Shown here: positions 25,946 to 35,315 of the stretch, piece after piece
Layout of the letters: every line of letters starts with the position of its first letter
Numbering within the stretch: position 1 is the first letter of the stretch
Origin: Escherichia coli
Lineage (GTDB): Bacteria > Pseudomonadota > Gammaproteobacteria > Enterobacterales > Enterobacteriaceae
Reading direction: 5' to 3'
NCBI RefSeq assembly: GCF_011881725.1
Contig: NZ_JAATUR010000004.1
Location: 1-64,000, forward strand
DNA: 64,000 nt
The notes under the pieces: model-generated
Seen by the model: only the letters and a program-made list of their open reading frames with translations
Database searches by the model: none
What the model was told of the DNA's origin: nothing
Made by a program: the position numbers and the translations under genes

Positions 25946-25984
25946 GGGAGGCGCAATGCCTCCCCTTTTTGCAGGATCCTGCAA
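25946..25984 (+). terminator. Hairpin and palindrome between nirD and nirC
   Basis: GGGAGGC, loop GCAAT and GCCTCCC, then CTTTTT, form a classic intrinsic terminator inside the nirBDC-cysG operon. It is followed at once by the perfect 16-bp palindrome TTGCAGGATCCTGCAA (25969-25984). The terminator is probably partial and would lower nirC and cysG relative to nirBD. Confidence 0.75.
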
Positions 25985-26063
25985 AGTAAAACCAACAATG
26001 CAGGATCTTATTTAGCTTTATTTTGTTTTATTTTTTGTTTTTTTATTACTTAAGGATAATCAA

Positions 26064-26870
26064 ATGTTTACAGACACTATTAATAAGTGTGCGGCTAATG
26101 CTGCGCGCATTGCACGCCTGTCGGCAAATAACCCGCTCGGCTTTTGGGTCAGCTCCGCCATGGCGGGTGCGTATGTGGGTCTTGGGATCATCCTGATTTT
26201 CACGCTCGGTAATTTACTCGATCCGTCCGTGCGTCCGCTGGTGATGGGCGCAACCTTTGGTATCGCCTTAACGCTGGTGATTATCGCCGGATCTGAACTG
26301 TTCACCGGACACACTATGTTCCTCACCTTTGGGGTAAAAGCGGGCACCATCAGCCACGGGCAAATGTGGGCAATCCTGCCGCAAACCTGGCTGGGTAACC
26401 TGGTCGGTTCCGTCTTTGTTGCCATGCTTTATAGCTGGGGCGGCGGTAGCCTGCTGCCGGTAGATACCAGCATCGTTCACTCTGTCGCGCTGGCCAAAAC
26501 CACCGCACCAGCAATGGTACTGTTCTTTAAAGGCGCATTGTGTAACTGGCTGGTTTGCCTGGCGATCTGGATGGCACTGCGTACTGAAGGCGCGGCTAAA
26601 TTTATTGCTATCTGGTGGTGTCTGCTGGCGTTTATCGCATCCGGTTACGAGCACTCCATCGCTAACATGACGCTGTTCGCTCTCTCCTGGTTCGGTAACC
26701 ACAGCGAAGCCTACACGCTGGCAGGTATTGGTCATAACCTGCTGTGGGTGACGCTGGGTAATACTTTATCGGGTGCCGTATTCATGGGATTGGGTTATTG
26801 GTATGCTACGCCGAAAGCGAATCGTCCGGTTGCGGACAAATTTAATCAAACTGAAACAGCTGCCGGTTAA
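26064..26870 (+). CDS. nirC: Nitrite channel/transporter of the formate-nitrite family
   Basis: NirC imports and exports nitrite across the inner membrane, feeding NirBD. The 268-residue protein has the six-helix FNT layout with the pore-lining segments SAMAGAYVGLGIIL and the GALCNWLVCLAIW block. It lies 128 bp after nirD, past an internal terminator-like hairpin, and 18 bp before cysG. Confidence 0.97.
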   Translation: MFTDTINKCAANAARIARLSANNPLGFWVSSAMAGAYVGLGIILIFTLGNLLDPSVRPLVMGATFGIALTLVIIAGSELFTGHTMFLTFGVKAGTISHGQMWAILPQTWLGNLVGSVFVAMLYSWGGGSLLPVDTSIVHSVALAKTTAPAMVLFFKGALCNWLVCLAIWMALRTEGAAKFIAIWWCLLAFIASGYEHSIANMTLFALSWFGNHSEAYTLAGIGHNLLWVTLGNTLSGAVFMGLGYWYATPKANRPVADKFNQTETAAG

Positions 26871-26888
26871 TTACTAAGGGGTTCTTAC

Positions 26889-28262
26889 GTGGATCATTTG
26901 CCTATATTTTGCCAATTACGCGACCGCGACTGTCTGATTGTCGGCGGTGGTGATGTCGCGGAACGCAAAGCAAGGTTGCTGTTAGACGCAGGCGCTCGCT
27001 TAACGGTGAATGCATTAGCGTTTATTCCACAGTTTACCGCATGGGCAGATGCAGGCATGTTAACCCTCGTCGAGGGGCCATTTGATGAAAGCCTCCTCGA
27101 CACCTGCTGGCTGGCAATTGCGGCAACCGATGATGACGCGCTTAACCAGCGCGTCAGCGAAGCTGCTGAATCTCGTCGCATCTTCTGTAACGTGGTCGAT
27201 GCGCCAAAAGCCGCCAGCTTCATTATGCCGTCGATTATCGACCGCTCACCGCTGATGGTGGCGGTTTCCTCTGGTGGCACCTCTCCGGTTCTGGCGCGAC
27301 TGTTGCGCGAAAAACTTGAATCACTGCTGCCGCTGCATCTGGGTCAGGTAGCAAAGTATGCCGGGCAGTTACGCGGTCGGGTTAAACAACAGTTCGCCAC
27401 GATGGGTGAACGTCGTCGTTTCTGGGAAAAATTGTTCGTCAATGACCGCCTGGCGCAGTCGCTGGCGAACAACGATCAGAAAGCCATTACTGAAACGACC
27501 GAACAGTTAATCAACGAACCGCTCGATCATCGCGGTGAAGTGGTGCTGGTTGGCGCCGGTCCAGGCGATGCCGGGCTACTGACGCTGAAAGGTCTGCAAC
27601 AAATTCAGCAGGCCGATGTGGTGGTCTACGACCGCCTGGTTTCTGACGATATTATGAATCTGGTACGACGCGATGCGGATCGTGTCTTCGTCGGTAAACG
27701 CGCAGGATATCACTGCGTACCGCAGGAAGAGATTAACCAGATCCTTCTTCGGGAGGCGCAAAAAGGCAAACGCGTGGTGCGTCTCAAAGGCGGCGATCCA
27801 TTTATTTTCGGGCGTGGCGGTGAAGAGCTGGAAACACTGTGCAATGCAGGCATTCCGTTCTCGGTGGTTCCGGGTATTACCGCAGCTTCTGGTTGCTCTG
27901 CCTATTCAGGTATTCCCCTTACGCATCGCGATTATGCTCAGAGCGTACGCTTAATTACCGGACACTTAAAAACCGGTGGCGAGCTGGACTGGGAAAATCT
28001 GGCGGCAGAAAAACAGACGCTGGTATTCTATATGGGGCTGAATCAGGCCGCGACCATTCAGCAAAAACTGATTGAACACGGAATGCCTGGTGAAATGCCG
28101 GTGGCAATTGTCGAAAACGGTACGGCAGTCACGCAGCGTGTGATTGACGGTACGCTCACGCAGTTGGGCGAACTGGCGCAGCAAATGAACAGCCCATCAT
28201 TAATTATTATTGGTCGGGTTGTGGGCCTGCGCAATAAATTAAATTGGTTCTCTAACCATTAA
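26889..28262 (+). CDS. cysG: Siroheme synthase (multifunctional)
   Basis: CysG makes siroheme from uroporphyrinogen III: two methylations, NAD-dependent oxidation and ferrochelation. Siroheme is the cofactor of NirB and of sulfite reductase. The 457-residue fusion has the N-terminal dehydrogenase/chelatase (Rossmann motif [11 protein letters not shown]; phosphoserine region VSSGGTSPV near Ser128). Its C-terminal methyltransferase begins [15 protein letters not shown] (about 220) with [17 protein letters not shown]. It is the last gene of the nir operon. Many positions, mainly at 170-200 and at the C-terminus, differ from K-12 as I recall it. Confidence 0.98.
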   Translation: MDHLPIFCQLRDRDCLIVGGGDVAERKARLLLDAGARLTVNALAFIPQFTAWADAGMLTLVEGPFDESLLDTCWLAIAATDDDALNQRVSEAAESRRIFCNVVDAPKAASFIMPSIIDRSPLMVAVSSGGTSPVLARLLREKLESLLPLHLGQVAKYAGQLRGRVKQQFATMGERRRFWEKLFVNDRLAQSLANNDQKAITETTEQLINEPLDHRGEVVLVGAGPGDAGLLTLKGLQQIQQADVVVYDRLVSDDIMNLVRRDADRVFVGKRAGYHCVPQEEINQILLREAQKGKRVVRLKGGDPFIFGRGGEELETLCNAGIPFSVVPGITAASGCSAYSGIPLTHRDYAQSVRLITGHLKTGGELDWENLAAEKQTLVFYMGLNQAATIQQKLIEHGMPGEMPVAIVENGTAVTQRVIDGTLTQLGELAQQMNSPSLIIIGRVVGLRNKLNWFSNH

Positions 28263-28278
28263 TTTAAAAGAAATTAAG

Positions 28279-28308
28279 TAAGGCCGGATATTTCTGGCCT
28301 TATTTATT
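28279..28308 (+). terminator. cysG terminator
   Basis: TAAGGCC, a 10-nt loop and GGCCTTA, followed by TTTATTTA, lie 16 bp after the cysG stop. The rest of the gap to yhfL (to 28537) is AT-rich with no further gene visible. Confidence 0.75.
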
Positions 28309-28537
28309 TACAAAAATACTTATATTAATTTTTATTTTCAGCAGACATAAAACAAACTTTTAACTAATTTATTTTAATAACGCCCCGCAGTTACAGCGAC
28401 TTACAAATATAAGTATAATATTCATAGTCCTTTCGCTGACGCGTAATAGATATTCATGTATCGTCTTTAGCGAGCTGTTTGCTTATATTCACATAATCAA
28501 TGAATATTACTCGATATATTTTACATAGGGAATGAAA

Positions 28538-28705
28538 ATGAATACTTTTATTAAAGTAGCACTGGTTGGTGCGGTACTGGCAACATTAACCGCATGTACT
28601 GGTCGTATTGAAAACCGTGATAAGAACTGCTCTTACGACTACCTGCTGCACCCGGCAATTTCTATTTCTAAAATCATTGGCGGCTGCGGTCCTACTGCGC
28701 AATAA
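28538..28705 (+). CDS. yhfL: YhfL, small lipoprotein
   Basis: This 55-residue protein starts MNTFIKVALVGAVLATLTAC, with a lipobox LTAC and lipidated Cys20. The mature part is about 36 residues, starts with Thr at +2 (so likely sorted to the outer membrane) and has two more cysteines (KNCSYD, GGCGPTAQ) that could form a disulfide. The ATG at 28538 has AGGGAATG before it. Function is unknown. It is followed by a strong terminator and converges on yhfS. Confidence 0.88.
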   Translation: MNTFIKVALVGAVLATLTACTGRIENRDKNCSYDYLLHPAISISKIIGGCGPTAQ

Positions 28706-28746
28706 GTCTCAGACTGAAATTGGCTAATGCTGATTTAATTGCCTGA

Positions 28747-28779
28747 CGCCCTCGGGATTACCCGAGGGCGTATTTGTTT
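28747..28779. terminator. Terminator between yhfL and yhfS
   Basis: CGCCCTCGGG-ATTA-CCCGAGGGCG is a perfect 10-bp stem, followed on the plus strand by TATTTGTTT. It ends yhfL and lies 33 bp past the end of yhfS on the other strand. Confidence 0.85.
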
Positions 28780-28811
28780 CTGCGTTCCTTCCGAAAACAT
28801 CGTTCACAAAA

Positions 28812-29897
28812 TTAAATACTGGCAATACTCTCACGCAAAATCCGCAACACCGTCTCTTCACCACTACGATTCGGATTAATGCGAATCGCACAATGTTCTA
28901 ATTGTGGATTCGCCTGGCGAAACGTTCCGGAAAGACGATAAAAGAGCGGCGGGATCTCATATTTCGACTCCGCTCCCACTGGGTAAGGCAAGGCACCGCG
29001 TTTCTGCGCTTCTTCCAGTACCCTGGAGGCAATCGGCTGATAAAACTCCACAATCAATACCTTCGACTGCGCATTAGCAATGACAGCGCTTTTAACTTCC
29101 GGCACCGCGCCACTGTTAAGTAAAGTCAGCAACCGTTCAGATACCCCCGCCTGCACCGCATGCATCACCGGCGCGAACACCAGACCACGCAATACTTCCA
29201 GCGCTTGTGCGCCCTGGATCTGACTACCGCCGGAGTAGAGCGTAGCGCGAATCCGACTTATAACATCGGTATCACCTACCACCGCGCCAACACCCTCTGG
29301 TCCAAACAGCTTGAAGCAGGAAAACGTCGAGACATTCGCGCCGCATTCACAGCCAATTCGCGCCACCTTCATCACCGCATAGTTGTCATCGGTTAACGCT
29401 GGAACACCTGCTGCGCGCAACGTTGCCAGTACATCAGCCAGCACATAGCTGTCCTGCGGCTGCTGTCGCGTATGCTGCACCAGCGCCGCATCCGGTAGTT
29501 GCTCCTCGACAATCTGCTTAAGTGCCGACAGGTCATTGAAATCAGCAGTGATAAGCGTCAGCCCCATCTGCTCAATAATGACCTGAGTCGTCGGGTAAAT
29601 CGGCGCCTCATGCACCAGAAGACGCTGCCCCGGTTTGAGCAAAGCCGCCAGCGCCGCACGAATCGCTCCAGTACCCGCGCCCTGTACTAGCGCCGCCGCT
29701 GACGCATGAAACGCATCTGCCAGCACTTGCTCCACATGTTGGGTAATGCGCGGCTGGTTCAGCCCCGGCGTTAAGCCCAAATCACCGCTAGTAAGAAACT
29801 CGCTGCCGGGAAAATGACGGCAAATCGTGTCCACCAGTGCAAACTGCTTTTGCTGCGCTTCAATAAGCGTCAGACTTTGCAGAGGAAACGTCTTCAT
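28812..29897 (-). CDS. yhfS: YhfS, predicted PLP-dependent aminotransferase/lyase
   Basis: This 361-residue protein looks like a fold-type I PLP enzyme. VQGAGTGAIRAALAAL near residue 71 is a phosphate-binding turn, TDDNYAV near 169 fits the Asp that binds the pyridine nitrogen, and SCFKLFGPEGVG carries the likely Schiff-base Lys196. The substrate is unknown. It is the last gene of the yhf operon, 11 bp after yhfT, and converges on yhfL. In K-12 the frl operon lies on its downstream side; here it is absent. Confidence 0.88.
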   Translation of the reverse strand: MKTFPLQSLTLIEAQQKQFALVDTICRHFPGSEFLTSGDLGLTPGLNQPRITQHVEQVLADAFHASAAALVQGAGTGAIRAALAALLKPGQRLLVHEAPIYPTTQVIIEQMGLTLITADFNDLSALKQIVEEQLPDAALVQHTRQQPQDSYVLADVLATLRAAGVPALTDDNYAVMKVARIGCECGANVSTFSCFKLFGPEGVGAVVGDTDVISRIRATLYSGGSQIQGAQALEVLRGLVFAPVMHAVQAGVSERLLTLLNSGAVPEVKSAVIANAQSKVLIVEFYQPIASRVLEEAQKRGALPYPVGAESKYEIPPLFYRLSGTFRQANPQLEHCAIRINPNRSGEETVLRILRESIASI

Positions 29898-29908
29898 CGA
29901 TGCATTCC

Positions 29909-31213
29909 TTAAGCCGGAACAAACAGACCAAGCCAGTAAAGAACATTCAGCAGAATGCCAGTGATCATTACGGCTACGACCGGTGCCGCCATTTTCTGTA
30001 CCGGGCGGCCCAGTGATTCGTTGAGGAAGTAAATAGCAACCGCGATGGAAAATCCGGTATACCCCGCCATTTTGATCGCCGCAAAAATCGAACCGATCAG
30101 CAGCGCTACTTCCATCAGCATATTCATGGCGTTACGAATATTATCCGACGCATTACGCACCGACGGGTAGCGCCCCAACCATTTGCCGATCGAACGAAGC
30201 AACAGCACTTCCGCCGAAATAACCACTGCGCCTAATACCGCCGCAACCATCGGATTCGGCGAGAGATAGCCCACCGCATAAACAAAGGTAAAGCCCGCAA
30301 CCGCATATACGCCGGTGGCTAACGCCGTGGTGGCAATCAACGGCACAAACCCTAGCCCGCGCATAAACTCCGCCAGCGCAGCCTGATTAATCAATGTCTG
30401 TGATTGTTCAGGCGTTACGCCTGCGGAGTACGCTTTCTCCAGGGTGAAGATCGACACTTCGCTACCGGCAAAAATCTTCATGCTGGCAACGGCAGCAATC
30501 AATGCCCCTACAATGGCGATATAGGGTAAGTTTTTGATAATCCGCGACGTGCGTTCTTCAAACACCGAAAGCCCGCTGGCATCGATATCATTTTCATCAC
30601 GATGACGCAGGTCGTGAGTTATTGCGATCCCCAGCAGCATCACCATGCCAATAAAGATTTCGATGGATTCCGGGTTTAGATGCGGGAAATAGCGCACCAC
30701 CACCACACGGGTCATCAGCACAACCACGGCGGCGATCAGACTTTGCTTCCAGCCAAACTGGTAGAAAATCGCCACCAGTGGGAACAGTGCAAAAGCAGAA
30801 ACCACCGGCGAGCTTAATTCCCCCAGGCTGCCTAATACATCCACCGGCAGCGCGGTCAGCAACTGGTTTACCGGCAACAGGCAAGTAAGGATCAACACGC
30901 CCCAGATAGCGCCAAGACCGAACGCCATCAGGCTGTTTATCGCCAGTACGCCAAGAATATCGGTAGGAAGAAAGAGTAACCATGCGTTGAGCAGCCCGGT
31001 TTTCAGGGTAAAGGAGATCCCCACCGAGGCCACGAAACCAATGCTCAGACCAAAAGCGATACTCCCCGCCTCACGACGGTTCATATAGCCTTCAATCAGT
31101 TGCGGCAGGATCGGGCGGATGCCGTCATGAAAAACAGCCGCCGAGCGATGTGCCAGAAGCGATGTCATACCCGTCAGGCACGCCACCACGATAATCTGAA
31201 TATACAGATCCAT
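29909..31213 (-). CDS. yhfT: YhfT, predicted multi-spanning transporter
   Basis: The 434-residue protein has about 10-12 hydrophobic segments and belongs to its own family (YhfT). It starts MDLYIQIIVVACLTGMTSLL and has Gly/Ala-rich helices such as GVYAVAGFTFVYAVGYLSP. A short soluble loop lies around residues 200-225 (HDLRHRDENDIDASG). Since the operon has no other transporter and no ABC ATPase, this is probably the substrate permease. It is 11 bp from yhfU, so the two are likely made together. Confidence 0.85.
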   Translation of the reverse strand: MDLYIQIIVVACLTGMTSLLAHRSAAVFHDGIRPILPQLIEGYMNRREAGSIAFGLSIGFVASVGISFTLKTGLLNAWLLFLPTDILGVLAINSLMAFGLGAIWGVLILTCLLPVNQLLTALPVDVLGSLGELSSPVVSAFALFPLVAIFYQFGWKQSLIAAVVVLMTRVVVVRYFPHLNPESIEIFIGMVMLLGIAITHDLRHRDENDIDASGLSVFEERTSRIIKNLPYIAIVGALIAAVASMKIFAGSEVSIFTLEKAYSAGVTPEQSQTLINQAALAEFMRGLGFVPLIATTALATGVYAVAGFTFVYAVGYLSPNPMVAAVLGAVVISAEVLLLRSIGKWLGRYPSVRNASDNIRNAMNMLMEVALLIGSIFAAIKMAGYTGFSIAVAIYFLNESLGRPVQKMAAPVVAVMITGILLNVLYWLGLFVPA

Positions 31214-31224
31214 AGTCGTGCCTT

Positions 31225-31578
31225 TTATTTCAGATGGTTAATCAGCATCGGAATCGCGTGTTCGACGTGCTCAACGGAAAGGCCAAACGCCACTTTCCCT
31301 TCGGCGATCATTTTGGCGATATGCTCGTCTTTCGCTTTAATGCCCGGCTTAGCAATGGTGCAACTTTTGTTATAGCCAATCACCGCGATGGCAATCGACA
31401 ATGCCGCGCCCGCACCGGTATTACACGCGCCGATGTAATAATCCAGTTGCCCGGATTTCACTTTCATCGCTGCTTCCATGTCGTTGTGAATGAAAACTTC
31501 AAAACAGCCAGGAGCCGTCGCTTCAATGGTTTTTTTAATCTGCTCACGCTGTAAGCCTGCAACGCCAATCTTTTTCAT
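31225..31578 (-). CDS. yhfU: YhfU, DUF2620 family small protein
   Basis: The 117-residue protein starts MKKIGVAGLQREQIKKTIEA at the ATG 31576-31578, preceded by AAGGA; the frame is open 13 codons upstream but that start would reach into php. It looks like a small alpha/beta domain with a Gly-rich loop (GACNTGAGAALSIAIAV, about residues 51-67) that could bind a phosphate or cofactor. Always next to yhfT here, it may be a soluble partner of the permease. No function is established. Confidence 0.85.
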   Translation of the reverse strand: MKKIGVAGLQREQIKKTIEATAPGCFEVFIHNDMEAAMKVKSGQLDYYIGACNTGAGAALSIAIAVIGYNKSCTIAKPGIKAKDEHIAKMIAEGKVAFGLSVEHVEHAIPMLINHLK

Positions 31579-31588
31579 GAGTCTGTCC

Positions 31589-32467
31589 TTATTGGAAAAA
31601 TTGAGAGGGATTTTCACGTAACATCACATCCACATCGGCCTGACTGAATCCTGACTGGCGCAATTGCGGAATAAAGGTGGTCAATAAAAAGTCATAGCCA
31701 TAACCACCGTTGGCTTTTAAATGGGAGCGACGAGTAATATCCATCGACAGCATGACGCGGTTCAGCAACCCACGGTCACGTAACGCGTGGAGCATCGCAA
31801 TGCGCTTTTCGTCCGGGTAGTAACTGTTCTTGCCGATGGTGTCGAACTGCACATACGCACCGAGATCGATCATCTTCAAAATGTTGTCGAGATTGTCTTT
31901 CAGATCGCAGTGGCCGACTGTGACGCGCGAAAGATCAACCCCGTGGGCTTGCAGCAACGCCAGTTGTTCCAGCCCCATCGTGCTAAAAGAGGTATGCGTG
32001 GAGATGGGGCGCCCGGTCTGGTTATGCGCCAGCGCGGCGGCAATAAACACCTTCTCTTCCAGCGGCGTAATCTTTCCTTCGCTGGAACCAATCTCTGCGA
32101 TGATCCCTGCTTTCAGGTCGGTGCCATCGATACCCTGTTCAATTTCATCGACCATCTCTTGCGCCAGTTCCTGCACGCTGCGGGTCGCTACATGTTCGGG
32201 GAAAAAGGCATCCTGGTAATAACCGGTACAGGCCACCACGTTGATCCCGGTTTCGCGCATTACATCGAGCATAAATTGCGCATTGCGCCCCATGTAACGG
32301 TTAGTCATCTCAATCACATTTCGCACCCCCTGGGCCATCAGGTCGTTCATCTCCTGGCAAATGAACGCATACTGATCAAGGCGGCAATCCTGGTTGTTTT
32401 TAAAGCCGGAGAGATCAATATGCAGGTGCTCATGGGCGAGGGTGTAGCCCGTTGGATCAAAACTCAT
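31589..32467 (-). CDS. php: Php, phosphotriesterase homology protein
   Basis: Php is a TIM-barrel metal-dependent hydrolase of the phosphotriesterase family, with no useful phosphotriesterase activity reported. In the 292-residue protein all metal ligands are present at the known positions: His12 and His14 (AHEHLH), Glu125 (AEIGSS, in place of the carbamylated Lys), His158 (STHTSF), His186 (VGHCD) and Asp243 (SMDITRR). It overlaps yhfW by four bases and precedes yhfU by 10. It is likely a lactonase or carboxylesterase-type step in the yhf pathway (inference). Confidence 0.92.
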   Translation of the reverse strand: MSFDPTGYTLAHEHLHIDLSGFKNNQDCRLDQYAFICQEMNDLMAQGVRNVIEMTNRYMGRNAQFMLDVMRETGINVVACTGYYQDAFFPEHVATRSVQELAQEMVDEIEQGIDGTDLKAGIIAEIGSSEGKITPLEEKVFIAAALAHNQTGRPISTHTSFSTMGLEQLALLQAHGVDLSRVTVGHCDLKDNLDNILKMIDLGAYVQFDTIGKNSYYPDEKRIAMLHALRDRGLLNRVMLSMDITRRSHLKANGGYGYDFLLTTFIPQLRQSGFSQADVDVMLRENPSQFFQ

Positions 32468-33690
32468 AGGGTGTCTCCTGCAAACCGGAGGGTGGAAAGA
32501 AAAGAGTGACCATTTTGTGGCGGTGGCGCGCGGAAGAATTCACACACGGTGGCGCCCACATCGGAGAGCGTGGTGCGAACACCGAGCTGCGTGGCAGCCA
32601 GTCCTTGCTGATAAACCAGCACCGGCACCACTTCGCGGGTATGGTGGCTGTGACCGATTGTCGGGTCGTTACCGTGATCAGCCATGACAATCAGGCAATC
32701 ATCTGGCTGCATCGCCTCAACAAGGAGAGCAAGATTACGGTCAACGACCTGCAAACGTTCGGCATAACGTGCGACGTCTTCTGCGTGACCAGCGAGATCG
32801 GTTTCCTGAATATTGGTGCAAATAAACGCTGCCGGATGGGTGATAAATTCGTCAAGGGTGATATCCATAATCCGCTGGCTATCCACCAGATTTTGCCAGC
32901 TCACGCCATAAGGATTGTTGACGATGTCCGCCACTTTCCCCACCAGCACGGTGGGTACGCCCACTTGATGCAACTGTTGCGGAACCTGCACTTTTTCATC
33001 GACACCGTAGCCCATATGCACGACCTGGAAGCCGTTGTCATAAGCGCCAGAACGTGGTGCATTGATGCCAATAAAGCGCCCTTCTTTACTTTCAGCAGCA
33101 TCGAGAATGCGCTGGCTGTCCGCTAACAGGCCACCAAATGTAATCACTCTGCCAACCTGAACTTGCTCACGCACTACTCGACCAATCTTGACGACTTCAT
33201 CGAACGGCATCGCAGAAAGATTGGCGGTGACGTTATAGACCTGGCCTAAATCCGCTTCGAGGTTATCGCCAATCGCCACCGCCTGGTTTACCCACAGGAG
33301 CTGCAACTCATCGCCACGGCGTTCTACCTGCCAGCCCGCAGTCATTAACGCCCGTTCAACACGGTCAATGACGTCACTAAAAGGCATTCGTAATGGCGGC
33401 ACGGGGCGCGTACCTAAAATTTCCTGATGCCCCATAAAAGTATCGCCACCTTCATGTTGCAACTCTGCCACGCCCCAGGTTGCGGAACCTGAAGGCTGCA
33501 TGTTTCCTGGCGCATATCCCAGCGCGTTGATTAGCCCCATTTTCTCCAGCGTTGGCAGCTGTAAATGCGGCAACTGGCTCAGGATGTGACCACAGGTATT
33601 CGCTCCCGCATCCTGCGGACGAATCAAAGTGACATCTTTCATTGCACCTACGCCAAAGCTATCGATCACTAACACCACAAATCGCGCCAT
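32464..33690 (-). CDS. yhfW: YhfW, phosphopentomutase-like metalloenzyme
   Basis: This 408-residue protein belongs to the alkaline phosphatase superfamily near phosphopentomutase DeoB. The N-terminal metal/nucleophile region is [14 protein letters not shown] with Asp10, and the C-terminal metal ligands sit in [21 protein letters not shown]; the cap domain lies between about 100 and 230. DeoB moves phosphate between C1 and C5 of ribose, so YhfW may do this on a related sugar phosphate (inference). It overlaps both php (4 bases) and yhfX (1 base). Confidence 0.9.
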   Translation of the reverse strand: MARFVVLVIDSFGVGAMKDVTLIRPQDAGANTCGHILSQLPHLQLPTLEKMGLINALGYAPGNMQPSGSATWGVAELQHEGGDTFMGHQEILGTRPVPPLRMPFSDVIDRVERALMTAGWQVERRGDELQLLWVNQAVAIGDNLEADLGQVYNVTANLSAMPFDEVVKIGRVVREQVQVGRVITFGGLLADSQRILDAAESKEGRFIGINAPRSGAYDNGFQVVHMGYGVDEKVQVPQQLHQVGVPTVLVGKVADIVNNPYGVSWQNLVDSQRIMDITLDEFITHPAAFICTNIQETDLAGHAEDVARYAERLQVVDRNLALLVEAMQPDDCLIVMADHGNDPTIGHSHHTREVVPVLVYQQGLAATQLGVRTTLSDVGATVCEFFRAPPPQNGHSFLSTLRFAGDTL

Positions 33691-34853
33691 TACGCATCCA
33701 GAGGGTTACCGAGGCTGTCATAACGCCCCACAATTTCTGCCGCGCCGCGCTGAATACCAGACACCAACACCACATCGCTACGAGTGACAAAAATCTGCGT
33801 GCGAAAGCAGAGCACCACTGCACTACTTACCGGATGCTCGCCAGCCAGCGGCAGGGTGTAGTCGATACTGCTGTCATCCACGGCTTTGAGGTATGTTTCA
33901 GTAATCCTTTGATTTTCTGGCGTAAACACCAGCGCATGTTGCGCGTGACCACGACGGTAATAGCCGCCGCCGTAGCAGTAGCTGTCGCCACGGAAGTGAT
34001 GGGAAATTTCGCTTAACCAAAGCATGGCGACGCGTTCAGGTTGGTCGCCCTGCTGATTTGCCGGAATAGTGCCCGTCAGTGCATGACCGGGTTCGGCATG
34101 AGTAACACCGTTTTCCGCCAGCAATGGCAGCGAAGTACAGCTGGTCGCTGAAGGCGCGTTCAGTTGCTCAAGCGCAATACCTGATTTCGCCAGTTGATCT
34201 CGTGCCTGTACCAGCGTGTGAAGATTCGGCGTGGGTAAAACTTTCCCGCTGGTTTCATCCCAAAGCAGGCAAGGGAAATGGGTAAGTCCCGCTAAATGTA
34301 GTCCCGGCAGTTTTTGGATTTCAGCAACCACCTCGTCTAGCGAATGCTGTGCAAAACCGCTCTCCTGACCCGGATAAAGAAAATCATCATCGCTATAAAC
34401 TTTGAGCAACACCGACTGGACTCGTCCGGCTTTCACTGCCGCCGCCGAAACTTCCCGTGCTTTGTCGAGGGTAAACACGGTGATGACGTCGGTTCCCTGT
34501 TCAACGGCGTCAGAAACCTGATGACAAGGGATTTGTACCAGATGCCCCTGATGTGCTACCGGCAAACCGGCTCGGCGCATGACTCGCGCCTCTTTGTAAT
34601 CCACCGCCACAATGCCGCTATAGCCCAGTGCCAGCAGTTTTTCCGCCAGCCACGGATTACGGCCAAACTGCTTGGTCATCAGATATAACTCAATACCGTA
34701 AAGCCGTGCCGTCTCGATAAGCCGTTTACCGTTTTCCAGTACCTGATCCACGTCGATAACCCAGCTGTCCGGGGCGATCTTGCCCTGTTGCCACAGGCTT
34801 AGTGCGGCGGAAATTAGCGCTGGATTCTGGCGTTTCAATGCTTCTACAAACAT
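33690..34853 (-). CDS. yhfX: YhfX, alanine racemase-like PLP enzyme
   Basis: The 387-residue protein resembles fold-type III PLP enzymes (alanine racemase / D-threonine aldolase group). The expected Schiff-base lysine is Lys61 in [12 protein letters not shown], at the end of the first barrel strand; HLAGLTHFP and a Cys/His-rich C-terminal part follow. Its reaction is unknown. It overlaps yhfW by one base and has an 83-bp upstream gap with a perfect inverted repeat. It gives the operon a second PLP enzyme of a different fold from YhfS. Confidence 0.88.
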   Translation of the reverse strand: MFVEALKRQNPALISAALSLWQQGKIAPDSWVIDVDQVLENGKRLIETARLYGIELYLMTKQFGRNPWLAEKLLALGYSGIVAVDYKEARVMRRAGLPVAHQGHLVQIPCHQVSDAVEQGTDVITVFTLDKAREVSAAAVKAGRVQSVLLKVYSDDDFLYPGQESGFAQHSLDEVVAEIQKLPGLHLAGLTHFPCLLWDETSGKVLPTPNLHTLVQARDQLAKSGIALEQLNAPSATSCTSLPLLAENGVTHAEPGHALTGTIPANQQGDQPERVAMLWLSEISHHFRGDSYCYGGGYYRRGHAQHALVFTPENQRITETYLKAVDDSSIDYTLPLAGEHPVSSAVVLCFRTQIFVTRSDVVLVSGIQRGAAEIVGRYDSLGNPLDA

Positions 34854-34880
34854 CTTATTGCCTCGTCTCTGTTCCTTGAA

Positions 34881-34908
34881 TTAAATATTCATTTTTTTGA
34901 ATATTTAA
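34881..34908 (-). promoter_or_regulatory. Perfect 11-bp inverted repeat upstream of yhfX
   Basis: TTAAATATTCA and TGAATATTTAA flank six T. The core TTCA-N6-TGAA (34888-34901) is the same as in two sites before yhfZ. It lies 28-55 bp before the yhfX ATG. It could be an operator or an AT-rich mRNA hairpin; the shared geometry favours an operator. Confidence 0.6.
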
Positions 34909-34936
34909 GTTATGTGACGCAGATTTGCTGTATGAC

Positions 34937-35299
34937 TCAGACACCTTCGCTGGCGGCCATCCATAATCCATAAAGATTGGCCAGCAAATACCCTTCTTCA
35001 CACGGGGTAATTTCCAGCGCAAATTCCTTCAATAGCACCTGATGTAATTGCACAATCGCAGGCCAGTGTGTGAATTGCGCCAGTTCCGCCAGTAATTCGT
35101 CATCCAGTGGTTCTATTTCTTCACCACGACGACTGCGCATCAGTGCGCTCGCCATGTGAGTCATCGCCATCGTCCCTTGCTCGCTGCGCACCGGCAAATG
35201 GCAGTCTGTTTCCAGTACGTTGACGACCTGCATCATGCCTTTACAGATGTCCTTATCAATGACTCCTGCCTCGCAAAGCAGGTTGAGCCTGTTTTCCAT
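34937..35299 (-). CDS. yhfY: YhfY, PRD-domain-like protein
   Basis: This 120-residue protein looks like a single PRD (PTS regulation domain): helical, with the conserved MTHMASALMRSRRGEEIEP block around residues 47-65, where the His of TH could be phosphorylated. PRDs normally sit inside transcription factors; a free-standing one may act on YhfZ or on the transporter. It starts 16 bp after yhfZ and lies 83 bp before yhfX. Confidence 0.82.
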   Translation of the reverse strand: MENRLNLLCEAGVIDKDICKGMMQVVNVLETDCHLPVRSEQGTMAMTHMASALMRSRRGEEIEPLDDELLAELAQFTHWPAIVQLHQVLLKEFALEITPCEEGYLLANLYGLWMAASEGV

Positions 35300-35315
35300 T
35301 TAAGACGCCTTTCGC

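Noticed and set aside
28485..28507. ATATTCA / TGAATAT inverted repeat upstream of yhfL, resembling the yhfX operator
   Set aside because: The spacer is 9 instead of 6 between the TTCA and TGAA half-sites, so it does not share the geometry; the region is very AT-rich.
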